DNA of 64,000 bases from Portulaca oleracea (GCA_029582165.1 CM055889.1:11228841-11292840), one strand, 5' to 3'; shown: positions 24,701 to 35,712, counted from the first letter of the stretch. Notes: generated by a model from the letters alone, not told the origin. Program-made: numbers and translations.

Positions 24701-25195
24701 GCATAATTATAATGTCTCTTGTTCATCAGCATAACTTATCACTACGAGACAATACTAGTACTAGATCACTCAATCACTTTAGGTCAAAAGTTAGGAATAG
24801 GAAACAAATACATGTAGGATAACCATGCCATTGACTTCTACAAACTCGATCTCATTCCAGTCTCAAACTACGATTTTTCAATATCGGCCATGGCAATTTC
24901 TTTGATGTGGCAGCATAATATAGCAGATATCCTAGCCGATATGCAAATACAGATACGCAAGAATGGCAAACGGATCCTCAATCAATCAACAGTAGACAGT
25001 AAGAAACAAATTGAAACCCATGAAACCTAATTGGAGTGCGCAGAAGATTGCATAGACAAGAAGAGAATGAAGATTGAAAATGAGGAAGAAGGAGACCTGG
25101 TGATAGATGGAAGAGCCGAAAAACAAGAGGAAAAAAGCGGCAAGGAGAAGAAGAAGCCATCGAGGCTGGACAAATGCAGAGATTTCTCTTCCCAT
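21171..25195 (-). CDS. CYP21-1: Cyclophilin-type peptidyl-prolyl isomerase, CYP21-1-like
   Basis: Seven exons on minus, all GT-AG: 25195-25097, 24207-24129, 22861-22814, 22319-22296, 22194-22012, 21903-21828 and 21342-21171. They encode 226 aa. The N-terminus [12 protein letters not shown] plus a hydrophobic segment (residues 13-27) is a signal anchor or signal peptide, implying ER/secretory entry. The cyclophilin domain follows (about 43-213): [30 protein letters not shown], then [14 protein letters not shown] with the catalytic Arg and Phe/Gln residues, [21 protein letters not shown]. Family members isomerise Xaa-Pro bonds to aid folding. Length, N-terminus and C-terminus ([12 protein letters not shown]) match Arabidopsis CYP21-1. 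One oddity: the usual VENF reads VGNF across the exon 3/4 junction. Introns 2 and 6 hold repeats. Confidence 0.93.
21721..21785. repeat. (CT)n microsatellite in cyclophilin intron 6
   Basis: About 32 CT units. On the sense (minus) strand it reads as GA, about 45 nt beyond the exon 6 donor. Confidence 0.97.
23560..24020. repeat. GCGC/CTCG-rich dispersed repeat in cyclophilin intron 2
   Basis: GC-rich words (AAAGCGCATGCCTCG, AAAGCACGTGCCTCG, TGCACCTCGCATGCG, GAAGCGCGCGCC) contrast with the AT-rich intron around them. Left and right halves are partly inverse, so it may be a small non-autonomous element. The class is not determined. Confidence 0.4.
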
Positions 25196-25438
25196 ATATG
25201 TATCTTCTTCACTTGGTCATCAGCAATCCATTACAATCTCTCCCTCTCTGCGTATGTCTGAATACAACCTCTGGGAGTTGGAGTATGCAATGCGATTTAA
25301 GATTGTTGCTTCTGAATCGAACTCCGGTCTATCTTGAGATGAACACGAAACGACGACGAATACTCAAATTAGGAACTTTCATTGAAACTTGGATTCTAAT
25401 AATAATGTCTACAATGCACAATGGGAGTCCAGAGAGAC
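25196..25438 (-). promoter_or_regulatory. Upstream region of the cyclophilin gene
   Basis: About 240 bp separate the start codon from the TIR element at 25439, so the core promoter and leader must lie here or partly inside the element. No unambiguous TATA box was seen. Confidence 0.45.
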
Positions 25439-25605
25439 GATGGTGAGCCCGGGCTTACCTTGCTTGGTGAGCCCACCATCATTTCCCTTTTTTTTTTTTA
25501 CTTTTTTCTATTTTATTTCTCTTTGTATAATATTATATTTTAAAATATTTTTGTATGTCATGCTTTTTATTTTTTACTATAGTATTTATAAATCATTATA
25601 TGAAT

Positions 25606-26330
25606 GTTCATAAAGCTAAATTATAATGTTTATAAACTAATATATGAAATGTTTATAATTAGTAATAGTCTTGCCCATAATCTCTAATGGTCTAACTCAT
25701 AACATATCTCATACAGTCATACAATGTTCATAATTAATAATATAGATACTCATAAATTTATACTAGAATGTTCATAAATCAGTACATGAATGTTTATAAA
25801 CCTAAACTACAATGCTCATAAATCTATACTAGAGTTCTCATAAATTAGTACAAAAATGCTCGTAAACCTAAACTATAATGCTCATAAACATATACTAGAG
25901 TGTTCATAAACCAGTACACGAATGCTCATAAACCTAAACTACAATGCTCATAAATATATACTAGAGTTCCCATAAACCAGTACATGAATGCTCATAAACC
26001 TAAACTACAATGCTCATAAAGCTATTCTAGAGTGTTTATAAACCAGTACATGAATGCTCATAAACCCAAACTACAATGCTCATAAATCTATACTTGAATG
26101 TTCATAAACTAGTACATGAATGCTTATAAACCTAAAATACAATGCTCATAAATATATACTAGAGTGCTCATAAACCAGTACATGAATGCTTATAAACCTA
26201 AACTACAATGCTCATAAATCTATACTAGAGTGCTCATAAATCAGTATATGAATACTTATAAACATAAACTATAATACTCATAAACCAGTAGATGAATGCT
26301 CATAACCTCCACCACCAATACTTATAAACT
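25606..26330 (+). repeat. Satellite of 22-bp monomers in a 66-bp higher-order unit
   Basis: The monomer starts GCTCATAAA or GTTCATAAA. Three variants alternate, with tails CCTAAACTACAAT, TCTATACTAGAGT and CCAGTACATGAAT. Together they form a repeat of about 66 bp present roughly eight times, degenerating at both ends. All units share one orientation. Confidence 0.85.
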
Positions 26331-26457
26331 AGTAGATAAATTTTGAGAAATATATACTAGTAATACCACAATGTACATAATTTTTAAAATGAATATTGTG
26401 AATTGAAGACACCTATTATGCTTGAGGAAAAAAAAATTAAAAAATGACTCAAAAATA

Positions 26458-26660
26458 CTTCCTCTGTTCCATATTAATGGTCTGTTGTCGTCATTAATTT
26501 TTCGACATATACAATATTTTAGTATATGAAAGTACTATTATTGGATTAATAACGAAAAGTATTATTTTAAGAATATAAAGTTGCTTTTTTGATAGAATAT
26601 GTTATGAAAAATTTTTAGTTAAAAAAAGACATTTAGACAATTAATATTAAATAGACGAAG
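26458..26660. mobile_element. Stowaway-like MITE
   Basis: Ends CTTCCTCTGTTCC and ATAGACGAAG are flanked by TA on both sides (26456-26457, 26661-26662). It is 203 bp, AT-rich and non-coding, and it sits inside the 25439-26733 element. Confidence 0.8.
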
Positions 26661-26798
26661 TAAATATATTATACCCCAAAAAAAAAAAAAATTGGATGGG
26701 CCCATGGAGCATGGTGCTCCCGGGCTCACCATCCAATTTTCAGGTGTTCGACTCCAAGCTTTTCTTTTTGGAAAGCTTTTAGCTTTTTAACATTGGGA

Positions 26799-27295
26799 TA
26801 GGGGTGGGTGGCTTGCAAAAAACCTAAATTGAAAATCAAACCGTTAAACTGGTAAAACCAAACTGGTTTGATTGGTTAACCCACTTAATTTTTGTGTAAA
26901 AGCAGTTTCGATTATTCAAACCAGTTTGAGCGGTTTAGGTTTTGGTTTTGAAATTTTCTAAAATGGTAACCGGTTTCAACTAACAAAAAAATACTATGCT
27001 GAGGCTTTATTGTGCATGCGCTGCAGTGGTGAAAAATGAGTACGTTTTAATTTTTTTTTTTTAAAATTCCAAGCGGGAAACTAGGAAAGTGAATAATTTT
27101 TGTTGCGGTTAACCATAAACCATGGTTAACTGCATATAATATATGGTTGACCGGTAGTTTCGGTTTAGTTTGGTTTCTAGATTTCAAAGTGGTTATGCGG
27201 TTTATGTTTAGGTTTTCAAAATCAAAAAACGACAAAAGTGGTTAATGGCATATGCAGTTAACCGCTTTTGCAGTTACCCGGTTATGCCCACCCTA
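26799..27295. mobile_element. Possible hAT-type MITE with GGTTAACC-rich interior
   Basis: Ends TAGGGGTGGG and CCCACCCTA are inverted. The interior is full of AAACCGGTTT-, GGTTAACC- and CGGTTT-type words in both orientations, giving a fold-back. The expected 8-bp target duplication was not found, so the class is tentative. Confidence 0.5.
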
Positions 27296-27886
27296 ATTAG
27301 GGGTGTCTGGCTCTTTTTAGCTATTGGCTATTTTGTTAGTTGCTTGATTTTTGATTGTCTTGTCAGCTATTTGTTTGTATTAAAGAGTGTTTGGTAGAGT
27401 TAGATGTTTGTAGGATAACTTTTTCTCTTGATTTCCAATTATACCATTGGTTTTATTTATATTGCTTTCTAATATTATGATTTCTTTAATTCATTTTTAG
27501 TTTTTTTTAGCCCGACGTTCTTTTACAATTTAATGTAGATATTTTATAATTTATTTATAGAAATTACACTATCTTTTTTTTTACAATAAAGGCCTAAGGC
27601 TAAAAATTACTCATTCCTCAAAATGTCATTCGAGAAATTACACTATTCTAAACAATAGGTACATGCATAATCGATTAGTAACTACATTGTCAACATAAAA
27701 CATAATCGCTCAGCCAAAAAAAAAACATAAAACATTATGACAATATGGGTCTCTTATCCAAATTAATAGGAAAAGAAAATGAACTAGAAGATTTTGAACA
27801 CAAGTATCATCATACATAAATCCCATTATCCAAAAGGATAAGAAACGCAAATGAATGAACACTACTAAATTATGTATCGACGTACT
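27296..27886. other. Left flank of the PIF/Harbinger remnant
   Basis: Starts with GGGGTGTCTGGCTC followed by AGCTATTGGCTATTTTGTTAG-like words, resembling Harbinger termini, then AT-rich 3' flank of the nuclease frame. Exact ends are unresolved. Confidence 0.4.
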
Positions 27887-29247
27887 CTAAGAGGTTGAGA
27901 CTTGATACTTGGTTCTATGATATCTAGCTACATAAAAACATAGGTTAAAACATCCTACGACATCTGGCTGCAACCAAATTGGAAGCAATGTTATCACGAA
28001 TAATTGACATCTATCTAACTCTTGAGCTTTCGACAAATGATTCTCCATTGTCACGTGTAATGATGGAAGTGAATCAGGTGGTATAAAATCTGGATCTTCG
28101 TCAATTATTTTAAAAGTTAGATCTTGAGTAGTGTTTCTTCGAATATAATTATGTAATGCAAACGAGGCTAACATGATCCTATTTTGGTCTTTGATTGAAT
28201 ATGGCGGCGCAACACATAATATTTTCCATTGAGCCTTCAAAACACTAAAAGCTCTTTCAATACACTTCTCAAAGATGAGTGAGCTCGATTAAAGATTTTC
28301 TTATAACCTTTTGGATTGGCACCACGAAACTCTTATTGATGATATCTTATCTTGGAACATGTTGTTAGAATTCCTTGCCACTCTGGATAGCATTTATCTG
28401 CTAAGTAATATTAGTTTCGCAAGTCATGTCTATATTAGCAATTACCAACTTATTTGTAAGAAACCAACAAGTAAAAATGGAAAAGCTCGCCTGGAGGAGG
28501 CTTTGGAAAATTACACCTTGGGTTACTCATGGTTGACAATAAAATGCGTGCATCATGTGTGGATCCTTCCCAACCAGTTAGTACATATATGAATCGTAAA
28601 TCAAAGCCACATATTGCTAACACATTCACAGTTGGTATGCCTTTTTTTCCCCTCTATAATGCATTTGATCTTCCTCTCGAACTATTACTGCAATGTGTGT
28701 ACCGTTTAAAGCTCCAATACAATCCTACAATACAACAACAGACATTATAGTAAAAGTTTTTATAAATGATACTAGTGGGTGTAGAATATTGTCTTACCTT
28801 AAAGTGAGGCACATATAAATTGTCGTAAACAATCTGTGTTGGGATTCCATTGAATCGATTATATCTTGGTTTTAACATATCTCTAGACAGACTATTAGTA
28901 GCGTCTAAAACCTCTTGGAATACCCTACTAATAGTTTCACCAGAATGTTGAAATCATTCTTGCGCATCCCTATTAGATGCACCTTTTGCTAAGGATGTAT
29001 ACAGATATTCTCACTTTCTCCAAATTGAAATCCTATCAGAGCCCTGCAATCCATACTTGCTTTCTAGATCGACAGATAAATGACAAAAAGTAATAGGATC
29101 CATTCTAAGCATGTTTAAACACCTCTTTTCATGGCCATTTAGTAATTCATTCAACCATCTTTCCCCAGTCATGTAAGAAATCATGCAAGGTTCTTTGTGA
29201 ATATGCTTAAGGAAGTACAGAGCAATGTAACCTGTCACACAAAGCAA
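27887..29247 (-). pseudogene. PIF/Harbinger transposase (DDE nuclease), frame-broken
   Basis: Minus-strand pieces in order: ERWLNELLNGHEKRCLNMLR and LESKYGLQGSDRISIWRK (N-terminus), FQHSGETISRVFQEVL (after a stop), NLYVPHFK, then an intron (28797-28725, GT...AG). Next come DCIGALNGTHIAV (first catalytic Asp), GWEGSTHDARIL (second Asp), and IERAFSVLKAQWKIL (catalytic Glu) leading to SFALHNYIRRN. All three catalytic residues survive, but stops and single-base shifts (A-run near 28648, near 28265) break the frame. In this superfamily the nuclease acts together with a Myb/SANT protein; a matching remnant follows at 29560-30620. The copy is inactive by sequence. Confidence 0.85.
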
Positions 29248-29559
29248 CTTATCCCAACATTTATCATCATAAACATCATTATCCTCATTAGTTCATATGT
29301 ATCTGTTGCATAACTTCTTCCATGTCTGCAAGTACAATAACAATACAAATACATTTAACTTTAGCTGAGGAGTCTTTACTACATACATGCATCTCCAACA
29401 ATGTCGATAAAAATAAATAAATAGAAAAGCATATCGCATTTCTTAAAATCCAAGTATAATCATCAATTCATTTCTTGCACAAACGCTACATGTTACCACC
29501 AAAAGTTATACGTTGATCTGCACCTGAAAGTAACATACCTATAAACTTATGCTCCTCAT

Positions 29560-30620
29560 TTAAGTACCTCAATCAGTCAGTTGCACAATCAGTTGGCAAA
29601 CAGTTCAAAGTAATTCTCTTTTGTGGATCTTCCATCAAAGTATAAGCAAAGGAAAACAATGGTGTTTCCAGATCAAAGGTCAACAACTTGGCCAAAGAAT
29701 TGGCAAGAAAAGGAGTAGGCTCAACATCACTCATTTTTTTCTTATTTCTGTCATTTATGGTTTGTAAGATGCCATCAAATTTCTCACATAACAGTTCTGC
29801 AGGTCTACTTTTCTACCACCTTCAACCTTCAGATTCTTACTGGATCCTCCACCATTGCCCTCAAATGGCCTTTTTCCTCTTCCTTCATCAGCTTCACCAT
29901 ATTGTGTTTCTTATAAAATCGGAGAGGGTGTTGGAGAAGGGGCAGTTAGAGGGGGGGGCTCTCACGCCATAACTCTTGCCGCGCACTAGCACATGTGCCT
30001 AAGTTCACGACATCATCTACCTCCTCAAGAGTGAATGGCAAATTGTTGACATTTCCAATGTTAGGTGGAGAAGAGGGATATGCACTAGGAGTGATTACAC
30101 CATCTCCAATAGTGACATTGCCTCCAAATATTTAATCCATCAAATCCTCAACTTTTCGATCAATTTCTTCATCCCGAAACATTTTATATTTCTTGTCTTC
30201 CTATAAATATAAAAGAACAAAAAAAAATACTAGTAAGGGTGATTTTTTATTGGTAGAATAACATTATTGTTGATATAAGTTAAGTTCATTATCTAAAAAA
30301 AGAGAGAACAAACCGCAATCTTGATCCTCCACCATTCATCACGTGCAACAATCGTTTTTTTTTTTTCTCATGATCCCATCCTAAGCCAGTGTCTCTTCCC
30401 TTTAACTTTTTCCAAAGACCCCATCTTGTCCTCATCCAATCCAACTTGCTCTTTAATTTATCTTTCTGCCATGGTATGGTTTGTTGTTGAAATTATATCA
30501 CTGTTTTGTGCCAATTAGCCTTTCGAGAGATCATCCCACCTGTATTTCCCTTACTCTTCTCCAAATTTCTACTATATATGTTACAAAAGATGAGGAGGAT
30601 TTCTCTTAACAATTAGCACG
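29560..30620 (-). pseudogene. Harbinger-associated Myb/SANT-like DNA-binding protein, decayed
   Basis: Minus-strand fragments in several frames include GKRHWLRMG...KKKTIVARDEWWRIKI (near 30380-30310), the end of the plant Myb/SANT-like domain found in Harbinger second ORFs. They are followed by YKMFRDEEIDRKVEDLMD and GNVTIGDGVITPSAYPSSPP. Farther on come Ser/Gly-rich GNGGGSSKNLKVEGGRK and a C-terminal region (PLFSFAYTLMEDPQKR). Stops and shifts disrupt it. Position and strand beside the nuclease fit the usual two-gene layout. Confidence 0.65.
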
Positions 30621-31388
30621 ACCTACTTTGCCCTATTTGATACTTAGTTCATCCCCATTTTCAGAGGATGTCATCTTTACAACAAGGTAGACAACATAAT
30701 TAATCACACAATATTCTTACTGTTATCAATTTTAAAAGTCTCCCACTGAGTCATTATCACATCATATCATTAAGGGGTTTATACTTATCAAAATTCAATG
30801 CTTTAAATATCTCTCACTATTGTAACTATTCAAGTCTCTTGTGTTGTTTATTAACAAGAAGTCTACAACTCATGTTTTCCCAATCTTCCCCAATGCTTAA
30901 AATGAATCAAATACAATGAAAATTGAAATCAAATATGGTAGACCATCATCCAAAAGATTAGTAGTATAACACATGTACAACAAACATGTCAATAGTAAAT
31001 TGCTATTAACCTCCAATTATAAAGTTAGAATATTGGCCTCCATCACTGCCTGGAATTTAATATATTAACATTCAATAATTTTTCATTATATTGAACATGC
31101 TATATATCAAATTGTTCATGTGCACCAGGTTAAACGAGGGAGCTAGAACTAATAAGAAGCATTCACCATTCATGCATGTATGCATTTGTTTGAATGGAGA
31201 GTTTTTGAGGTGGAGAAATACCTGATAAGCGTAGATGGAGAAGGCAGGCGACAGAGGAGGCACTGTTGTGTGATGCGGTGAAGTGAAAGATGAGAAAATA
31301 ATTAAACAAACTAAACTTAAATTATTTTAATGACAATTTTTGTAATTTTTATGAATTAGTTGGTCAATATGGTAATTTTAAAATATAA
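30621..31388. other. AT-rich flank upstream of the Harbinger Myb-like frame
   Basis: No gene recognised. It may contain the element promoter and right part of the Harbinger element, whose end is unresolved. Confidence 0.4.
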
Positions 31389-31397
31389 AAACTAAAA

Positions 31398-31929
31398 GGG
31401 ATATTGAATCACAATATACCGACCTTTGGGGCTATTGGATTGTAATTTACCAACTTTTATTATTGGACAACAATATCCCTAACTTTTATACTTTGGTGAG
31501 ATTATTATACCAAAAGTGCCTAAGGAGGTGGTGACTGGTTAATCGGACTCTGTTCTGATGACCGACCATTTCCCAGTAACCCCATTAACCCCTCCGTTTT
31601 TCTCACTAACCCACATTAAAATAAATCGGCCCAAACACAGTGACTAACGTTGTGGTGAACCAGTCTTCATACTAACGTGACACACAACCAACCAATGACG
31701 TTAGTGAGAAAAACTAAGGGGTTAATGGGGTTATTGGCCTGGGACAGTTTTTTTCCCTTCACCCAGCTACGTTAACGCTCATGGAGACCGGTTCACCATC
31801 ACCTTAGTTACTGTTGGTATAATAATGCCACCTAAGTATAAAGGTCAGGTATATTGTTGTCCAATAGTAAAGGTTGGTATATTATAATCCAACAACTCCA
31901 AAGGGCGGTATATTATCATTCAATATCCC
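31398..31929. mobile_element. Mutator-like MITE with very long inverted repeats
   Basis: It starts GGGATATTGAATCACAATAT and ends in the inverse, ATTCAATATCCC, with inverted homology reaching at least 130 bp inward and patchily to the centre (CCCATTAACCCCT/AGGGGTTAATGGG). A perfect 9-bp direct repeat AAACTAAAA flanks it (31389-31397 and 31930-31938), the Mutator target size. It is 532 bp and non-coding. Confidence 0.93.
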
Positions 31930-31938
31930 AAACTAAAA

Positions 31939-32129
31939 AACCAACAGCTATTTACAAAAAGCTACTCATAGTAGCTTTTTACAAATTGGCTTTTTGGGGG
32001 CAAAAAGCTAGTTCAATCGGCCGACCCACCAAACACCACAAATTGACATATTGACTAGTCAAACAACTAAAGACCCTTCAAAAAGTCATTTTCTCCAAAA
32101 AAAAACCGAGCACTAAATGCATTGTCGGA
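31939..32129. other. AGCT-rich element end
   Basis: Words such as AGCTATTTACAAAAAGCTACT and CACCAAACACC resemble PIF/Harbinger or hAT MITE ends. This may be the right end of the Harbinger remnant. No target duplication could be matched. Confidence 0.35.
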
Positions 32130-32312
32130 GGTGTTTGGTAAACAAGTTTTCATATTAATTTTTTAGGCATTAATAAGCTAATTTTTAAAAAGTTATTTGA
32201 AGTAATTTAGATGAGCTTTTCACAAACAACTAATTGATCAAACATCTTTCCTACAAACAGCTAAATCAAACAACTAATTTAAATAGCTATCAGCTGATTG
32301 CCAAATAAACCC
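32130..32312. mobile_element. Small MITE, GGTGTTTGG ends
   Basis: Inverted ends GGTGTTTGGTAA and CCAAATAAACCC with interior AGCTAA/TTAGCT words. It is 183 bp; no certain target duplication. Confidence 0.5.
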
Positions 32313-32973
32313 AGTAATAATCTAAAGGTTAGAAATACATCTAACGGTCCCTACTTTTTACCCATTGAATTATTTTGGAGCACCATTTGTAGTTACGTAA
32401 TATTAACTTGGTGACTTACTGACATGACACGTCAGAAAATATTTTGACAAACCTTTTAAGTGTTGTACATGCAATTCTAATCAGCATGTGCCATGAGTTA
32501 CATATCTCTCTTTCCTCATCCTCATCCTCACTCACTTATTCCCTCTCTAATTTTACTAACAAAAATTCAAAATCACCTAATTATGAGAACGAAGAATATC
32601 AAAATTCAAAATCAAGCAAATGAAAAAACAAATGAAATTGCATTCGGGAAGATGAAATTGAAGCTCAAAAACAAAAAACAAGTTCAAACTTAGAAAACAA
32701 TTTCAAACTCAGAAATGAAGAACAAACCCAGAGAATGAAAAAGGCAAAATCAAATTCGAAAATTAATTACACGCTCAGAAAATGAAGATTAAGAAAGAAT
32801 GAACAAATAAGTAAACTCAAACCCCGAGAAACAAGAAAGAAATTATGCCAAGATTGTGAATCAATCAAGAGAAGTCAAAATCAAGTAATGCAGAACCAAT
32901 TGGAACCCACAAATATAGATTATCCTAACCCAGAAAAAAATCAAATGAACCCACACATTGGTGAGAACTGAGA
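32313..32973. other. A-rich intergenic DNA
   Basis: Short A-rich frames but no recognisable gene. The first part (ACGGTCCCTACTTTT) resembles one arm of the fold-back at 44858-45230. Confidence 0.5.
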
Positions 32974-33263
32974 AGAAATTAAACTTGGATTTTTCAGATT
33001 TGAGCAAAATGGAAAAAGAATATATTCGCAATTCATGTCACTCATCCAAATACAAATCAGAGCAAAGCAACTCAAAAGTTGAGAACTCATACTCCTAGTA
33101 ATGAAACCCATATACTTGGAATAAAATACAAATATCACCAACCTAGAAATTCGAGAGAGAAGAGGAAATTAAACCTGGATTTTCCATATTTGAGCAATAG
33201 AGAAACATAGTATAATTCGCAATTCATGTCATTCATCCAAACAAAAATTAGAACAAATCAACT
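32974..33263 (+). repeat. Direct duplication of about 95 bp
   Basis: A segment containing TTGAGCAA, ATTCGCAATTCATGTCA and CATCCAAA occurs at about 32974-33072 and again at 33167-33263, about 193 bp apart. The second copy ends exactly where the Copia LTR begins. Confidence 0.75.
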
Positions 33264-33266
33264 TGA

Positions 33267-33768
33267 TGTTAGGATTCTCAGGGCGGTGTTAGCAAACAAA
33301 CAATAATAAAGGGCGAAAAATAATAAAGATTCAACACAAAGAATTAAGGTGGAAAAACCCAAACCAGGAAAAAAACCACAAACGATGCACTATCAGAGGA
33401 TCACAAGTGTTTATCAGATATTCTCAGACCTTCGCAATCTCTCACAACCTCTCTAGAGTTACTACCTGAGAACTCAACATTCACAGATGAGCCTCACACA
33501 ACTCCCTTAGAGACACAGAGATTACATGTCAATCTCTTGTTATCATACGAAACACTCTCAATTGCACTACCAATAAGTCTAACACCTAGACTATATTTAT
33601 AGTATAAAGCTAACACAATTATTTAGGGTTAATAGAGTCATTGCAGCCAAGGAAGTACAAAAAGTGGCGGCTAACAAATCAACAACTTGATTCCCACTCA
33701 AACTCTTCTATTTTGCTCCCCTAGACATAAAGATCAGCCCAAAATTGGTCTCCATATTCAACCCAGCA
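33267..33768 (-). repeat. 3' LTR of the truncated Copia element
   Basis: On minus it starts TGCTGGGTTGAATATGG next to the polypurine tract and ends GAGAATCCTAACA. About 502 bp; no second copy in the window. Confidence 0.7.
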
Positions 33769-34209
33769 ATCTCCCACTTGGAGACCAATTGTAAACACAG
33801 TCTTCATCGATTATCATGAATCACCACTTCAACACCTCTTCGAATCCTCTAGTGCATCCACGTCGATCTTATTCAGCAAAGATCAACAGAGATGTCAATT
33901 GACCTTCCATCAACTCGTCTTTGATCAACAGGCTCCCACTTAAATTGATCACGCCCCTGTAACTTTGACATACATATCCTCGTCAACAACTTAGGGAAAT
34001 AATGGATTGGCTTTTTACCTTGTGTTGAACTTGTCGAATTCACGTGCAGTTTAGATGCGTTGTTCGGGTGACCATTCGTTCTCATAGCCTCGACCTGAAA
34101 CCTCGTTGTTTCTGGTACCCTTCTCTCATTAGAGAAGCTAACACGGCTTTTACGAGCATGAACAAGCTTGTTAGAATTATCAATGGTAGTATATAACTTC
34201 CCCTCCATC

Positions 34210-34452
34210 CTACCATTTGCAATTAATATAAATCCTTTCAAATACAAGATTCTTGGCCGGACCCGGGATATACCGAACATTCTTCAACTTCCAAGTCTCA
34301 ACCTTAGAAGTTTTATTGTTCACATCACCTCTTCCTATCACTTTTAGGTTATGACCATTTGCAAGTCTAACCCTGCCAAACCTCCTACTCACAAAATTAC
34401 TAAAAGCCTCCCTGCTAGATAAAGAGTGAAACGACGCACCCGAATCTATCAC
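34210..34452 (-). pseudogene. Copia protease remnant
   Basis: Begins MIDSGASFHSLSSREAF: the D-S-G-A active-site motif of retroviral-type aspartic protease. It continues RLANGHNLKVIGRGDV and TWKLKNVRYIPG, the conserved C-terminal half. It follows the Gag remnant after a stop, and downstream the frame loses homology, with no integrase. Confidence 0.85.
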
Positions 34453-34514
34453 CTAACTCCTTTCTGACTTGTCAACACCAACAGTTAGGGCATCGCCCAA
34501 ATCCTCAGCAGATT

Positions 34515-35055
34515 TTACCGAGTCATGATCAATTGATCATTATAAGTGCTCTTCCTAGGTTTTGGACAATCCCAATGAAAATGACCTCTATCACCACAGT
34601 TCCAACACAACACGTGCTCCATGTTTCGACTTCTTGATTTAGACTGACCCTGACCCGAGCTCCTACTGGTCCTTTTACCCCTAACAACCAAAGCATTCCC
34701 CGAAGACTCAGACACATCAGAATCTCTCCTACTGGTGCTTTTATTCAGGACAAATTCTCTACTTTTTCGAAACTTCAATTTCTCATCTTTCTTAACTGAA
34801 GATGTTATAGAAGTAACAAAATTATCACAAGACTTAGGTAGGGTAACCAACAATATATTAGCATTTATCTCGTCGTCAAAACTAAATCCCACTAAGGTCA
34901 ATTTTGATAGTATCACATTCAACTCATTCATACTATTATTTATGTCACCTGACTCATGCATCTTAAATTCAAACAAACGACGCAACATATGTATGTTCAC
35001 CGCCGAAGGTTTCTCATATGTATTCTTCGAGGCCTCAAGTAGACCTTTTGTCGTT
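34515..35055 (-). pseudogene. Copia Gag remnant with zinc knuckle
   Basis: Minus frame: TTKGLLEASKNTYEKPSAVN (after a stop near 35060), LRRLFEFKMHESGDINNSM, LLVTLPKSCDNFV, a basic Ser/Arg-rich linker (GKRTSRSSGQGQSKSRSR), then the nucleic-acid-binding knuckle CWNCGDRGHFHWDC. This is the usual Copia Gag order. A stop and missing N-terminus show it is dead. Confidence 0.85.
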
Positions 35056-35120
35056 TTCTAATCTTTGACGTTGAAAGCCACGTTCCAATCTAACGTAACC
35101 TTCGATGTACTGAATGTCTG

Positions 35121-35712
35121 ACCATCAAGCTCTTCCTAATCCTTTAGTTCCATATTTTCTGGCTTTCACCCATCGCCATATGCAACTGGTCTTTTTGTCA
35201 TCCATGTTGGGCCTAGGCAGGCCCTTTCAGCAGTTGAGCCTTGATCTTGGGGTTTGGGAGGACTTCTTCTTTCATTTCTCTTCTACGTTTCGGCCCACTT
35301 GGATATTTATGCTTGGTTTTAACTCGATTTTCTTCCATTTCTTCTCAAATTACCTACAAAATCTACCAAACTCCAACCAAGCATAAAATGGAAAATTTGA
35401 GTATAATATAATATAAACACATCAAAAATCACCTAAATTCTTATCAAATCATCCAAGTCTACATATACTCAAATAACACTTATCACTCACCCTATAGCCT
35501 CAGTTCTTCTCGGATGTCTTCATCATTTCCGGCATGGTTCTTTTCTGTCTGAGGTTGAGCTCTTCACATCCCGTTTTGCACCTTTTTGTCACATTTAGTT
35601 ATTTCTCGATCAAAAACTAAAATAAAGGAAAATCAAACGTAAGCTAACATTTTATTGACATAAACGAGTAAAAACTTAAGATAAAAAGACATAATTTAGG
35701 CTCAAAACTGAG
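35121..35712. other. Retroelement-like non-coding DNA
   Basis: The right part (TTTTATTGACATAAACGAG ... GAGCCTCAACAA) resembles in style the segment at 56730-57000. No coding domain or terminal repeat could be assigned. Confidence 0.35.

Larger units (their letters stand above)
25439..26733. mobile_element. Unclassified TIR element carrying a 22-bp satellite
   Basis: Terminal inverted repeats GATGGTGAGCCCGGG (25439-25453) and CCCGGGCTCACCATC (26719-26733) match perfectly over 15 bp; inner palindromic words (GGAGCATGGTGCTCC) add to the ends. Each end is followed by a T-rich or A-rich run. The interior holds a tandem satellite and a Stowaway MITE, with no coding sequence. No target duplication was evident. 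End words resemble those of the element at 19055-20395 (GGAGCATG motifs), so the two may be related families. Confidence 0.65.
33267..35120 (-). mobile_element. Truncated Ty1/Copia element: 3' LTR plus partial internal region
   Basis: The 3' LTR (33267-33768 on +, TG...CA ends) is preceded on minus by a polypurine tract AAGTGGGAGAT. The internal part holds Gag and protease remnants (34210-35055), but integrase, reverse transcriptase and RNase H are absent. Homology stops near 35120 without a 5' LTR or primer site, so it is both internally deleted and 5'-truncated. Confidence 0.8.

Noticed and set aside
25606..26330. CRISPR-like regularly spaced repeats
   Set aside because: Plant nuclear DNA; the 'spacers' are variant monomers of one satellite, not unique sequences, and no Cas genes exist.
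34735..35061. 108-codon + frame
   Set aside because: Antisense of the Copia Gag remnant, which has a recognisable zinc knuckle on minus.
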